The position numbers and the translations under genes were made by a program. Below the pieces are notes generated by a model. The model made no database searches and had not been told where the DNA came from. It saw only the letters and a list, made by a program, of their open reading frames with translations. Shown in pieces: positions 20,995 to 32,804 of a stretch of 64,000 nucleotides of DNA. Numbering within the stretch: the first letter of the stretch is position 1; each line of letters begins with the position of its first letter. The stretch comes from Impatiens glandulifera (taxonomy: Eukaryota > Streptophyta > Magnoliopsida > Ericales > Balsaminaceae), in NCBI RefSeq assembly GCF_907164915.1, contig NC_061862.1, positions 76,275,718 to 76,339,717 of the forward strand. Direction: 5' to 3'.

Positions 20995-21821
20995 TAAAAT
21001 TTAAAGGTACCCCAATCCAAATTTCTGAATCTGTCTCTGATTACAATACCAGCAACAACTCCAAAAAGAATGCAAAAAGAATGCAAGTCCTCTGTCGTTC
21101 CAATCAACCAACCGAGAAAGAGAATCATCACCAACCAAAAGAACATTTGTAAAGCCACTTCCTGGAATTTCCAAATAATTAGACCAACATCTAATTTCAG
21201 TACAACCATTAGACCAAAATCTAAACGACACTGAAGAATGAAAACAATACCCCTAATATAACTTGCAGTTGTAACAAGGCCAAGAATAAATCCGTTGTAG
21301 CTGTTGTAATGTCAAAAGCAAGTGGATTCTTTTTGCACCCTAATGCCTTCTGGATTTGTAATCAATAACCAGTCAATACGAAAAATTCTCGATCAGAAAC
21401 ATCTCAAGAAACATCTCAATTGTCAATAAACTATACCTAAGGAGACCACCAAATAGATCCAGAGGAGTTGAAGTACATAGTAGAATTAGGTTAAGATCAG
21501 CAGGATCTGTCCCTACCATTAAAAGGGATTTCTTTGCTGCCTCAACTGCTAAATCAGTCAAACTCTCTTTCCATATAAATCAGTAAAAACTCTCCTGCAA
21601 CAAGCTTAATCAACGATTCTTTAAATAAATGCAACGTTAATCTAGTGAAGCAAACTTACTTTGGTGTTCAAGATTCTTAAGGGGATACACCAGAACCCAG
21701 TTCAATGGTGTTCAACAGAATACTCTCTTAGATAAATCGGATCGGTATAAGCCTATAGAAGGATAAAGCCGTTTCTTTAAGCTGGAAGTGTTGGCGAAAA
21801 CAATCCAAATGCATTTTCCAT
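20995..21821 (-). pseudogene. 3-ketoacyl-ACP synthase III (KAS III) gene relic
   Basis: KAS III starts plastid fatty-acid synthesis by condensing acetyl-CoA with malonyl-ACP. On the minus strand: MENAFGLFSPTLPA at 21821 (like the transit-peptide start of plant KAS III), LTDLAVEAAKKSLL with CTSTP.DLFGG (21565-21440), ALGCKKNPLAFDIT (near 21350-21310), a frame change, GFILGLVTTASYIRG, then GFTNVLLVGDDSLSRLVDWN (near 21150-21100) and CILFG in another frame. The start exon ends in a stop, exons between are missing, and the catalytic Cys position (family TAACSGF) has decayed. The C-terminal half is absent, cut off at the AT tract where the duplication ends. Clearly a pseudogene. Confidence 0.8.
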
Positions 21822-21960
21822 TTGGTGGAAGGATTTCGATATAGTAGAACAGGAGAGAGTGGACAAATAAGCTAAGATCTGTTTTAACTTCTGGATGAAA
21901 AACGAAAATGGGAGTGAAGGGGAAGAAAACCTATATATTTTAGGGTCTATACTAATTTGT
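21822..21960 (-). promoter_or_regulatory. Leader/TATA region ahead of the KAS III relic
   Basis: On the minus strand AAATATATAGG (near 21940) is followed by C/T-rich leader sequence (TTTTCTTCCCCTTCACTCCC) up to the ATG at 21821. It may be the original KAS III promoter or that of a transposon that captured it. Confidence 0.3.
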
Positions 21961-22158
21961 TATAATGTGAATCGATATTTTTCTTGGGCTATACCGATTG
22001 GTATTATAACCAATCGGTAATAAGCTAATAATATCGAAATTATTAGCTTAATAACGATTGATATCATAATTATAGAGATGGTCACCATTTACCCATTTTT
22101 ACATTGCAGCATTTATCGATTGATGAGCCATTTCCCATCGATAAATACATTACAGCAT
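21961..22158. repeat. CACTA-like subterminal repeats beside the KAS III relic
   Basis: Inverted motifs CCGATTGGTATTATAACCAATCGGTAATAA, with AGCTAATAATATCGAAATTATTAGCT just inside, resemble the ACCAATCGCTATTA motifs at 1080-1348. No clear terminal CACTA sequence is seen. Confidence 0.35.
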
Positions 22159-22395
22159 TTTCATGTCAGATGTGTTGATAAGTGTGATAAATTTTTCAGT
22201 GTGTAGTCATTTTCGTGTTAGGAGTGTTGATAAACGTGATAAGTTTTACAGTGTATAGACATTTTGTGTCAGATGTGTTGATAATTGTGATAATCTTTGT
22301 AGTATGTAGTCATTTTGTGTTAAATGTGTTGATAATTGTGATAATCTTTGTAGTGTGTAGTCATTTTGTGTCAGATGTGTTGATAATCTATATAG
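22159..22395. repeat. 51-53 bp minisatellite, about 4.5 units
   Basis: Units of TTTTGTGTCAGATGTGTTGATAATTGTGATAATCTTTGTAGTGTGTAGTCA; the middle units are nearly identical. Confidence 0.8.
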
Positions 22396-22765
22396 ATCTA
22401 ATGATGCTTAATTTTCAAAATGTCCGGATTTCCGAGTCGAGAGTTGTGATTAATTTGGATATCATATTTTAACCATTATTTTTTCCCCATTTTTATATCA
22501 TTACTCGTGCAAATCCACGAGCTACATGCTAGTTGTAATAATATTTCTATTGTGTAGTAATTTTCGTTTTAGATGTGTTAGGATTTTGACTATAAATATA
22601 CATATGTTGCTAAATATAATTCACTACATCCCATTATTTAATTTTGTCAAATACACATATGCCTTCAACTTTTGTTAAAAATATTTATCTGACTAGCTTC
22701 CTACCACCACAATGAAAAATATTCTCTTATGTCAGATTTATATAGAAATTTTTGAAAATTCAATT
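22396..22765. other. Intergenic DNA
   Basis: AT-rich; no gene or repeat that I can name. Confidence 0.4.
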
Positions 22766-22769
22766 ATTG

Positions 22770-23150
22770 AGTGTATCAATAAAGTAACCGATTTTGGTCT
22801 CGTATAGAAGAAGCTCTCAATAAAAAAAACTGGAGCAATATGAGATTCGTACTAAGAGATTTACGCCGACACGACTTGATATTTTTCAAAAACCAGCAAG
22901 TAGATTAATGCATGTATAAAAACAGTTGAAGATATGCATCAAAACGGTGCTTCAAATGAAGATATTGTGAGTATTAAGACATTATTTGATTTCATTTTCA
23001 AAATTATTATTCAAATACGTTGTAATTAATTATTTGAACCTGGCATATTTTGAAAGCTAAAGTGTTGTTCACAAAAGATTATAAATTCAAAGCAGGTTAG
23101 AAGTACGATCACATTGTTGGTTTTGATTATCAAATCTTCTAAGAACAATT
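22770..23150 (+). pseudogene. NAM-associated/PIF-type transposon protein relic
   Basis: Plus-strand fragments read FWSRIEEALNKKNWSNMRF, then EDMHQNGASNEDI, a GTGAGT donor (about 22970), a ~90-bp AT-rich intron ending TTTTGAAAG, and KVLFTKDYKFKAG.KYDHI. The order matches the Myb/SANT-like 'no apical meristem-associated' proteins, in which a GAS..DI stretch is followed by K.F..K.FKFDHVW. Many of these are encoded by plant PIF/Harbinger transposons. Stops and frameshifts break it. The assignment comes from motif order alone. Confidence 0.45.
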
Positions 23151-23360
23151 ATGAAGAAATGAAAAGCTGGAAAAAATAGGAAGGACAATAATATTTGTTA
23201 TAAATGAAAAATTTTAAGAGTCTTAAGTGTTGTGTATCAACCTTTGCAAACAACCCTTTTAAAATATTAATTAGCCTAGATATCCTAAATTACTTATATA
23301 TACAAGTTCAAGCCCTAAACGCATAAAAAATAATAAAGATCAAAAACTTTCAATTTGCTG
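23151..23360. other. Intergenic DNA
   Basis: No gene is seen between the NAM-type relic and the copia relic. Confidence 0.3.
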
Positions 23361-23364
23361 GCAA

Positions 23365-24665
23365 TCAATGCTTAGATTCACAATCTCCCCGTAAGCTTGA
23401 TTTTGTTCGATATTCTTCATGTCGAGCAACTCTCGCATCTTCGTGAATTTGACTCTTTTGGTGAGAATGTTTGCATGTTTCTCTTTGGTGCTTACGAACT
23501 CTACGACGATCTGTCGGTTTCGACAAATTCATGGATGAAGTGGAAACTTGTGTCGATGTGTTGTTGCGTCCATGAAACACCAGGTTCTTCATTAATGTTA
23601 TTGCGGACTTGTTGTCGACAAAGAGGGTTACCGGCCTCGGCTCACATCTGACCACCTCACTCAACAAGTTTCTTAGCCAAAGTTCTTGACACGACACTGC
23701 AGTAGCTTCCATAAACTCGGCATCACATGAAGATAAAAACACTGTTTATTACTTCTGAGATTGCTAGGTGATCAGATTCCTGTTGAGATAAAACACTATC
23801 TCTTTGGTGCTTTTCCAATCGTATGTGCCATCGTCTAGGTCACTATTAGTAAAACCAATGATTTATTCAACTTCTCGTCCTCTTCTTAACAGAATCTCAT
23901 AGCTCGTCGTTCCCTCACGTAATGAAGAATGTGTTTTATTGTGTGTTGGTGTAGAGTGGTAGGTTGCTCCATGTATTGACTCACTATGCCAACTACATAA
24001 GAGATATCAGGTCGAGTGTTGCTTTCATCAGATACTTGCTCAAGTTGTAATCCTTCATTGCGAACTGTTTCAACACCTTCTTCACATAAGTCGTCTACTT
24101 CACCTCGATATTATCTTTCTTTTGGTCCACCTCGATACCAATGTAGTACGAAAGTAGCCCGAGATCACTCATCTCGAACTCCTTCATCATCTTCTTTATG
24201 AACTCCTCAATGCCTATAATACTTGATCATGTCACGACCAAGTCGTCGATATATATGTCAACAATGAGTACTTCTTCTACATAGTTTCTCATGTACACAA
24301 CCTGCTCTTGAGAACATTTCACGAAACTGAGACTCATCATTCTCTTGTTGAGGCTAGTGTTCCATGCTCTTGGTGTTTGACGTAGTCTGTAGAGAGATTT
24401 GTATAACTTGTACACCTTGTGCTCTTTATTTTTTATGATGAAGCCTTCATGTTGAGCGACATAGACTTCTTCTTCGATATCACTATTGAGAAAAGTTGAT
24501 TTGACATTCAAGTGGTGGATCTCTCATCCACGGTGAACTGCGATGGCAAGAATTTGTCTGACATTGTCAAGTGCAAAGGTCTCCTCAAAGTCAACGCCTT
24601 TCTTCTACACGTAGTCTTTTGCTACCAATCTCACTTCGTGTTTGAGGACATTTAAAGATTGTTCC
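23365..24665 (-). pseudogene. Ty1/copia reverse transcriptase-RNase H relic
   Basis: Minus-strand order: KHEVRLVAKDYV and KKGVDFEETFA (about 24660-24580), HHLNVKSTFLNSDIEEEVYV with SLYRLRQTPRAWN (24525-24350), VDIYIDDLVVT (copia YVDD region, near 24230), KEFEMSDLGLLSYYIGIEVD (near 24180-24120), LSSCDAEFMEATAVSCQELW and TLFVDNKSAITLMKN (RNase H, 23740-23580). Several stops and at least one frameshift (after VFHGR, near 23565) inactivate it. No LTRs, gag or integrase are visible nearby, so it is a fragment. Its RT differs clearly from the intact element at 58803. Confidence 0.85.
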
Positions 24666-25612
24666 ACAAGTAGAAGAAGAAAATAATCTTGCAATTATCC
24701 ATTTTCTGAGTCAGAAAATCCAACTTCTTAGTATGTCGGTTTAGGGTCCCCTAGCATATCCTCATTTTCTCTAAACTTAGACAATTCAAACATTGGTTCT
24801 CAATCAGAAATACCTATCAACGTAAAGAAAGCAAAATTGAAAAGAAAAATGATGAAATACATCATCGATCATAAACACTATGCAGGAAACAAATAATTTT
24901 TTTTTTAAGAAATGAGAAAGACAAACGAATAAATTAAATATCATTTGAATATGCAAAATAAGAACTTTTACACTAAAATAATTTAAGAAAAAAACAAAAT
25001 AATTGTAAGATAAGAGTTTCATAAAATATTCAAATGTTCAAGCATTTATTGAAGCTGAACATGTACGAATTTTACAACAACAAAAAAAAGCTCAAGATCA
25101 AGGTAAACCATATCATCCATTCACAACTTGTATATGTTTACAATATTTCAATAATATTGGAGGAAGTTGTTCTAATTACAAGATTAATATGTTTATTTTT
25201 AATAATTTATGTTAATTTTTATTATTTATATTGTATTTTTAATGATAGTGGTAGATGTAATTTTCATTTTTGAGTATTTATATAGTAATCTGAATGTTAT
25301 TTTTTTATTTTCGTATATTGTAATCGATTATTATTTATTATTTTTTATGTTTGTGTTTTATTTTAATAAAATTGATTTTTTTAGATTTTTATGAATTATG
25401 TTTATTTTTATAAATTTATGATACGTAAAAACATATTAATAAAATATATAAGATAACAATATAAAATTAAACATATATATAAATTATATAAAAAAATAAC
25501 TAAATATATAAATTATATATAAAAAAAATTATCTGAATATATAATTATATAAAAAGTTAAGCCTATAAAACTGAATGACCAAATTACATTTTTACAAAAG
25601 TTTTGAGTTATT
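24666..25612. other. AT-rich intergenic DNA
   Basis: No gene can be supported; open frames here are low-complexity Phe/Ile/Tyr artefacts of AT-rich sequence. Confidence 0.5.
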
Positions 25613-25629
25613 TTGAACAATAGAAATAG

Positions 25630-25688
<59 letters not shown>

Positions 25689-25697
25689 TATATATAG

Positions 25698-25794
<97 letters not shown>
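25630..25794. repeat. (TA)n microsatellite, ~165 bp
   Basis: Pure TA runs broken twice by TAGAAATA. Confidence 0.95.
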
Positions 25795-25796
<2 letters not shown>

Positions 25797-26683
25797 GGAT
25801 TGCAGTTGGGTCGGAGGAGGGGTATTAGTTATTTAAATAATGATTTATTGAAAATGTTAATTGGTATTAATATTTAATAAAAATTATTTTATGTTATTTT
25901 AAATAAAAATAAATAATATTTAATATTTGGTTTAAATAATCAATTTGATTTGTTAATAAAAATTATATAATGATTATTTTTTAATAACATATAGACTCAT
26001 TTGGAAAACTCATTTGTAAGGTTTTACCGATATTTTAGGTGGTTGAGTTCTTGGATTTGGGCGGACTTAGAAAGTATCATTTAAAATAATTATTATTTAA
26101 ATAACCTTGTTTTGATAATGGTTTTATAAAAACTCAATGTTATTGGTTGACGGTGATTTTTTAATATGTGCAAATATTTTTGAATAAAAAGATTTAAATA
26201 ATATTAATATATAATAATAAAATATAATATAATAATTTCAAATATAATATATTTTAATTAATGAATTAAGTGATTGGTTATAACAAAAATGAATGAAATG
26301 ATTTATGAATTTAAGTGAATGAAATAAATCAGACTTAAAACAAAGTTTTGATTAAGAAGGTTTATAAGTGGTTTGAGTTTAGATTTTAAGAATTTTTATT
26401 TAAAATTTATATATTTTACTATAATTTGTTATATTAATAATTTAATTTATTTATTAAAATATTTTTGTTTTATTTTAAACACACCAAAAAAATATTATAA
26501 TAATATAATTAATCAAAAATTCAAATAACTTATTCTTTTCTCAATAAGATTTTATTCTAAAATCCAATAAACCCCCTTAACTGAAATGAAGAAGTGTATG
26601 ACACCGTTCGGTTGGGTTGGGTAGAGCATGTTAGTCTAAACTCTAAAGAGAGAATCACTCAAAACACTTGGATTAAATTTTCT
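25795..26683. other. AT-rich DNA with a degenerate MITE
   Basis: About 26095-26410 carries the core shared with the 11912 MITE family (AATGAATTAAGTGATTGGTTAT, AATAATTTCAAATATAA), with poorly preserved ends. Otherwise nothing is recognised. Confidence 0.35.
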
Positions 26684-27019
26684 ATAAAAAAAACTTTAAT
26701 ATCTTAAAAATAATTACACGAGTTAGTCCCTCCCTCCTCCTCTTCTTTTATTTTTTTTTACGTGTACTCATTTGTGATATCACATGTTATTCTATTCTAT
26801 GGCTAGTTTGTTTATGAAATTTATTGATATTAAATTATATAAAATATATTAATAAAAAAAACTTTAATATCTTAAAAATAATTACACGAGTTAGTCCCTC
26901 CCTCCTCCTCTTCTTTTATTTTTTTTACGTGTACTCATTTGTGATATCACATGTCATTCTATTCTATGGCTAGTTTGTTTATGAAATTTATTGATATTAA
27001 ATTATATAAAATATATTAA
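26684..27019. repeat. 168-bp tandem duplication
   Basis: AAAAAAACTTTAATATCTTA through ATATAAAATATATTAAT is present twice in direct order with only one or two differences, so it is recent. Confidence 0.9.
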
Positions 27020-27615
27020 TGACATATTTAGAAACACTTTACGAAACTATATTTAAATTTGAACAAGTCTAAGATTTACATATGAAAAATTAATTTATAA
27101 ATAATACAAGTTAACATTTACAAAATTAAAATTAATAATTGATAATCTAGATATTAAATTACATAAACAATTTATAAAAATAAAACATTCATTAAAAATA
27201 TCAAACGATTAAGCGATTTATTGAGAATTTCTCTAAAGACGAACTCATCTGAGTTCTTAAACGATGAATGTTATAGTAGAGCAAATTGAACGAACTAATA
27301 GAACGGTGTCAAAATAATCTCTACCAAAGATTCTGAGTGACAATTAATATTATTCTTAGCCGAAGGTTGGTAAAAATGTCAAAAAATGTCCGGCTAAATA
27401 AAAATGGACTATCTACATATATGGCCGAAATAGTGAGAAATTCATACAAATCATGGGAGGATACTTATAAGAGATCCTTCGTATGAAAGATCAAATTGAG
27501 TAATTTTTTATTGAAAAAATTAAAAATAACTTCAGATCCGATTATTTCATCTCCTTTGTCGCTAAGAAGGGGACGAATACGGATTCGAGAAAAGATCACC
27601 AACACAATTAGAGAA
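27020..27615. other. Intergenic DNA
   Basis: No gene is supported. A GC-richer patch at 27530-27620 (GGGACGAATACGGATTCGAG) has short open frames on both strands but no recognisable product. Confidence 0.35.
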
Positions 27616-27616
27616 A

Positions 27617-28510
27617 CCAATCCCCAATACCTTCTTTGTTGTTCAACTTCCCAAACTAACATAATTTGTTATTCATTCCCAAACTAACATACTTTAGTGT
27701 TCAAACTCCGTTTTTTTTAAAATAATTTATTTATTCACATTTAAAGTAATTATTATATATATTTAAATTATTATTTTTATAAATTTGATATATTTAAATT
27801 ATTATTTGTATAAATTAAATTAATTTTATTTTGATATATATTTTAAATTATTATTTATATTTCGATATATATTAAACTACTCATAATAAATTATTGTTGT
27901 GAAAATATAATATTTTAAAAAAAGGTTAAACTAGATACTAATAAAAATTTGTTAGACAGAGATAATGAAAAATATTAACTAGAATACTCATAAAAATTTT
28001 GGTCTTAATAAACAACCCAATGAAAAAGTTAGATTATAGTACTAATAATAAAAATATGTATTGAGTAAATATTTATAAAATAATAATTTAAATATATTGT
28101 TATGGCTATAGATAATATATTAACTGAAAAATTAGTGGAAGTGGTCAACGAACTTATTGATTTTTTTTATTATAAAGTTATATATTTTAATAATTAAAAT
28201 ATAAATATAAATATATATTAAAATATAAATAATTAAATTTACAAAAATAATAATTTAAAATATATAAAAATACAAATAATTTACTTTATACAAATAACTA
28301 TTTAAATATATCAAATTTATAAAAATAATAATTTAAATATATATATATATATATATATATATAATGAGTTTAAATGTAAATAAATAAATTAATTTTTTTT
28401 AAAAATAGAATTTGAAAAGTAAATTAGGTTAGTTTGAAAATAAATGAACGTACATAAGTTTAAGAAGTTGGACGGGAAACAAGGTCATATTGGGAATTGG
28501 TTCCAATCAT
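27617..28510. mobile_element. Long-TIR element (Mutator-like MITE)
   Basis: The left arm CCAATCCCCAATACCTTCTTTGTTG...CCCAAACTAACAT is mirrored by the right arm (complement of AGGTTAGTTTGAAAATAAATG...GGGAATTGGTT). The whole ~890 bp is a large imperfect inverted repeat. A related, longer element lies at 31525-32765. Long terminal arms are typical of Mutator-like elements. Confidence 0.5.
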
Positions 28511-28710
28511 AGGGTACTATGAGCAATAAACGACCAACCAACAATTGAGAATATTATTCGGACCATAAAAATTCAAGACGAAAAAACTGATCGGTATATA
28601 TTTGTATATGCCAAATGTAAATATATTATGATTTATTATTTGCATTGACCAACAACGATTATTTTAGGACCACTTGAGATTTTCAATTCTAGAAAGCAAG
28701 TCAGCTTTTT

Positions 28711-28868
28711 GAACAAATGTTTAGGTTGTTGGAGTGGTAACTCTTCTAGCTAGTTCTTATTTTTAAATTTGATTTTTTGTTTGATTTTTGAACAAATGCT
28801 TAGGCAGTTGGAGTGGTACCCCTTCTAGCTAGTTCTTATTTTGAAATCTGATTCTTTGTTTGATTTAG
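28711..28868. repeat. 79-bp tandem duplication
   Basis: GAACAAATGTTTAGGTTGTTGGAGTGGTAACTCTTCTAGCTAGTTCTTA repeats at +79 with a few changes. Confidence 0.8.
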
Positions 28869-29487
28869 AAAGATGTGGTTCCTGATAATCAAGTTGTTGT
28901 TTTCTTTCAAAACTATGGAATTATCAAGATGACATTGTAGGTTCCTAATAATGTCAAATAAGATATTTAGGGGTCCATTGGAGCTTAATTTTTATTTCGG
29001 AATGTACGATGATGACACAATTTCACCATCGTAAGACAACCTAAAACGTTTTAGGTTGTAATCGAACTCGTGTCATTTGATCTCTTAAGAACCACTAGTT
29101 GAACTATCTTAATGTTTTTATTTAATCATGTTTTTTAAATCTCTTATATTTATTAAAAAGTAATAAATATATACCATTTGATAAATATAATTAATCTTTT
29201 AACACTCTTTTAATAAAGAATAATTAATCTTTTAACAATCTTTTAATAAAGAAAAACAAAATTTATTAGATGTTATCATTATTATTTAATATTCATTAAT
29301 TATTTTTTAATTTGGATTCAGTTATAAAACTACTATATTAATTAGTCAATTAAGGATTGAATATGATTAATGAGTAAAATTTATTTATTATTATTTTGAA
29401 TTTTTGGAAAATATTTATTTCTTAGTTAATACTAATATAATTTAGGGACGAGGGTAAAATAAATAAAAAATAGAAAAAATGATAGGG
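28869..29487. other. AT-rich intergenic DNA
   Basis: No gene is seen; a small direct repeat (TTAATCTTTTAACA.TCTTTTAATAAAGAA) lies at about 29190-29252. Confidence 0.4.
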
Positions 29488-30159
29488 AGAGCGACGTTGG
29501 GGCAGCGACTCCCCAGCGACGCCCTACCTGACAGCTACCATGGAAAATACAAGCCATGGTGGACTAATTTTTTTTTAAAATTTGTTTAATCAGTTAATTT
29601 TTTTAATCTCTCTTTCTCACTCTCTCTATTTTTGATTTTCGGGTTTCGAATCGTTCGTCTTCATTCTTTCGCGACTTCGACTTTCTTCTTCATTCTTCCT
29701 TACGCGACTTCGGACTTCGGCGATTTCTTCTTTCTTCTTCCGCAACTTTGGACTTCAGTGATTTCTTCTGAGCTTCAGAAATGTTAAGCCCTAAAATTAA
29801 TGGTAAACAACAATGTTAGCGAACAACTAAAATCCTAAAATCATAAGATATTTGGATTTTTTAAGGAAGACAGATTCTTTTGTTTCGCGATTTCAGGATG
29901 AGTCTCTTGATAATTGAGGTGTTTATAAGTTTCTAGAAACTGTTATGGATGAATTCAGAAAAGCTATTAATAATAGTTATAGAAAAAAATGAGAAATCTT
30001 AATGCTCTTGCTTTGCAAACACACTGCATGTTATTCATAAGTTGAATATTTTTTTGGATAAGGCTTAAACATGTTATTCATTGATTGATTATTCACAAGT
30101 TGATTATTCATATGATTGTTATTCATATGTTGATTATTCATAGGTTGATTGTTTCATAT

Positions 30160-30330
30160 GCTACTTAAAAATTCCCGAATATGACCATGTTTGAGAATTT
30201 TTTTTCAAACATGACCATTTATTCTCGAACATGGTCATGTTCGGGACCATTTATTCCTGAACATTGTCATGTTGGGAAAAAATATTCCCAAACATGGTCA
30301 TGCTCGGGACCATTTATTCCTGAACATGGA
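30160..30330. repeat. Palindromic ACATGGTCATGTTCGGG repeats
   Basis: The string TTATTCcTGAACATGgTCATGtTCGGGaCCA and inverted versions recur four to five times in 170 bp, so the segment can fold into alternative hairpins. Confidence 0.7.
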
Positions 30331-30339
30331 AATATTTGC

Positions 30340-30705
30340 GACTAATATTTCACCTCAGTTTATCAGACATTACACTTCAGTTTTAAAAATAAATTACAGT
30401 TTCGACAATATAGTTTAGTTTATCAGACATTACACTTCAGTTTTAATAATAACGTTAAAGTTTAGACATTATACTTAACTTTAAAAAATTTCATTTCATA
30501 CATTATAGTTTAAGTTAAAAATAACATTTCATACATTACACTTCAGTTTTAAAAATAACATTACAGTTTAGACAATATAGTTTAGTTTATCAAATATTAC
30601 ACTTCAATTTTAAAAATATCGTTAAAGTTTAGACATTATAGTTCATATATTATAGTTTAAGTTAAAAATAACAATACACTTCATACATTACAATTTATTT
30701 TAAAA
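30340..30705. repeat. Tandem repeat of ACATTACACTTCAGTTTTAAAAATAA units
   Basis: A compound repeat with a sub-unit near 60 bp and a higher-order period of about 180 bp; TTTAGTTTATCA.A.ATTACACTTCA appears three times. Confidence 0.65.
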
Positions 30706-30710
30706 ATAAT

Positions 30711-30862
30711 ACATGTTAACGTCTTGTTCGCGGTGGTCGTCTTGTTCTCGGTAGTCATCATCTTCGTAGTTGTTTTCTTCTCGGTGGTCTTCTTCACGCT
30801 CTTCGTATTCGCAGTAGTCGTCTTCTAGGTCGTCGTCTACTTCGATTTGAGTTTCTCATTGA
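30711..30862 (-). other. Low-complexity acidic/arginine frame
   Basis: The minus strand stays open with a Glu/Asp/Arg/Tyr-rich sequence (DDDLEDDYCEYEEREEDHRE, then NNYEDDDYREQDDHREQD). It arises from a decayed TCGT/CTTC repeat. I do not think it is a stand-alone gene; it may be the end of a transposon ORF. Confidence 0.25.
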
Positions 30863-31060
30863 GAGAGGAATCTAAAGCTCGTACTTTTGAACTCTTTTCT
30901 CGATAGGTGAAGACTATGATTGGATCATAGTCTGCTATGATTTGATCAAAACGAAAGAAAAGTGCGTTTTTTTTCTCTCGTCCACCATGACTTTTTTTTT
31001 TTCCACTCTGACAGCTATATGGGAGGTTTGGGAGAGTCGCTGTCCCATCATCACTCTCAG

Positions 31061-31524
31061 TACCATTCATCTACATTTATGAAGCACAACAAGATAGCTT
31101 ATCCTAAAGCAAATCACTGGAGTAGTATCAAAAAATATCCAGAAGTTTTCTTGATAATCTTCATATGGAATAGAAAAGTTTTTTTTTTTTTTTTTGAGAT
31201 CAGGACATCATCTTGCACATGGCATGCCAAAAAGATTTTTTAGATCTTAATCTTAGGGTTATTTTAGGACATACTTCTAACCACCTTCATAAAGGTTCAT
31301 TTATTTAGGAACCAGGTTTCATCTTGAAATTTAGGTGTCCAAACTCAAAAAAATATGTTAGTATTATGTATTTGATTTGTTATATTGAAAATATAAATAA
31401 TTTTATATTATATTTAATCTAAATATAATTTACTTGGTGGGATGTTATAATAATTTCAATTTAATCTTATGTTCAAATCTTAGTAGGTAATTTTATAAAA
31501 TAATTATTGTAGAAGTTTTAAGGG
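31061..31524. other. Intergenic DNA
   Basis: No gene is seen; a T17 run lies near 31180. Confidence 0.4.
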
Positions 31525-32443
31525 AGGGATCTTAGGAATTCAATCGTTCAACGTCACAAACTAACATATTTTGTTCAATTTTTTTCAAACTAACCTATTT
31601 TACTATTGAAATTCAGTCGTTTTTAAATTTATTTATTTACATTTAAACTTTTTCTTAAATATATATTTTTAAATTATTATTTTTATTAAAATATTTAAAT
31701 TATTATTTTTATAAATTTGATTATTTATATTTTCATATATATAATTTTTATAAATTTGATTATTTATATTTTGAACTATATATTTAAATTATAACTTTAT
31801 TAATTTAATTATTTATATTTTGATATATATTTTAAATTATTGTTTTTATAAATTTAATTATTTAAATTTTAATATATATATGTATATAGGTTTACATTTC
31901 AATTATTATTTAAATAATATAATAAATATTTATCCTGCCATTCTCAAAATAATTAATAAATATTAATAAATTTAAATTATCTTAATCATAACAATATAAT
32001 ATTTTAATAATTCATAAAAATATATTACAATCATCCCCGTTCAAATTAGTGACGATTTTGCTTAAAACATCGGTACGTCTTATATCTCATATGACATTTT
32101 TTTGCCACACCTCCCACAAATTATGATCTTTCGCGAGTTATTCATCTCGGTCTGAATAGGACTAGGTTTGACCTCGTTAGTTTTTCTTCTTTCTCAAATT
32201 TTTTTAAGCATATTTGAATCATTAACGCTAGATTTTATGTTTGGTTTGTTTGTTGATTAACATTTGGGCCTTATGATTTTATTATTGTTTCTCAAATGCT
32301 TAATCTCGTTATGTTTCGACTTTATTTAGTGGCACTTTGAGTTATCGTGTTTTTATAATATTTTTGTCATTATATTTAATCGATTCTCAGATGAAACATT
32401 TGAAAAAATAAAAAGTTACTTATAATTATAGTTGAAATGTAAT

Positions 32444-32474
<31 letters not shown>

Positions 32475-32765
32475 AAATATGAAAAATTAAATTTATAAAA
32501 ATAATAGTTTAAAATATATATCAAAATATAAAAATAATAATTTAAATATATATATATCAAAATATAAATAATCAAATTAAAAAATATAACGTTTAAATAT
32601 TTTAATAAAAATACTAATTTATATATATATATATAATAATAATGAATTTAAATGTAATAAATAAATTTATTAAAAAAACTAATAAATATGTTAGTTTGGA
32701 AATGAATGAATAAAATAGGTTAGTTTGAGAAGTTGAACGACAAACAATGTCATTTTGGGAATTAT
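31525..32765. mobile_element. Long-TIR Mutator-like element with zinc-finger relic
   Basis: The ends are related to those of 27617-28510 (CAAACTAACATATTTTGTTC... mirrored by ...ATATGTTAGTTTGGAAATGA). Unlike that copy, its centre (32035-32170) is GC-richer and on the minus strand reads KIIICGRCGKKMSYEI, like the SWIM/CCHC-type C-terminal finger (CGRCG..GHN..TC) of plant MULE transposases. Strongly decayed. Confidence 0.45.
32035..32170 (-). pseudogene. Possible MULE transposase C-terminal finger fragment
   Basis: The CGRCGKK stretch is followed by a frame break and DVPMF, matching a CGRCG..GH.. ..CPM layout only loosely. Low confidence. Confidence 0.3.
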
Positions 32766-32804
32766 TTCCTTAGCTTATCAAGAACGTACTTTATAGTGAT
32801 GACT

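Larger units (their letters stand above)
29488..31060. mobile_element. Unclassified inverted-repeat DNA transposon, ~1.6 kb
   Basis: The left end GGGGCAGCGACTCCCCAGCGACGCCCTACCTGACAGCTACCATGGAAA is mirrored at the right end (complement of CCACTCTGACAGCTATATGGGAGGTTTGGGAGAGTCGCTGTCCC). Inside are C/T-rich leader-like DNA, palindromic repeats, a tandem repeat and a low-complexity acidic frame. No transposase is recognised, so it is non-autonomous. Confidence 0.5.
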
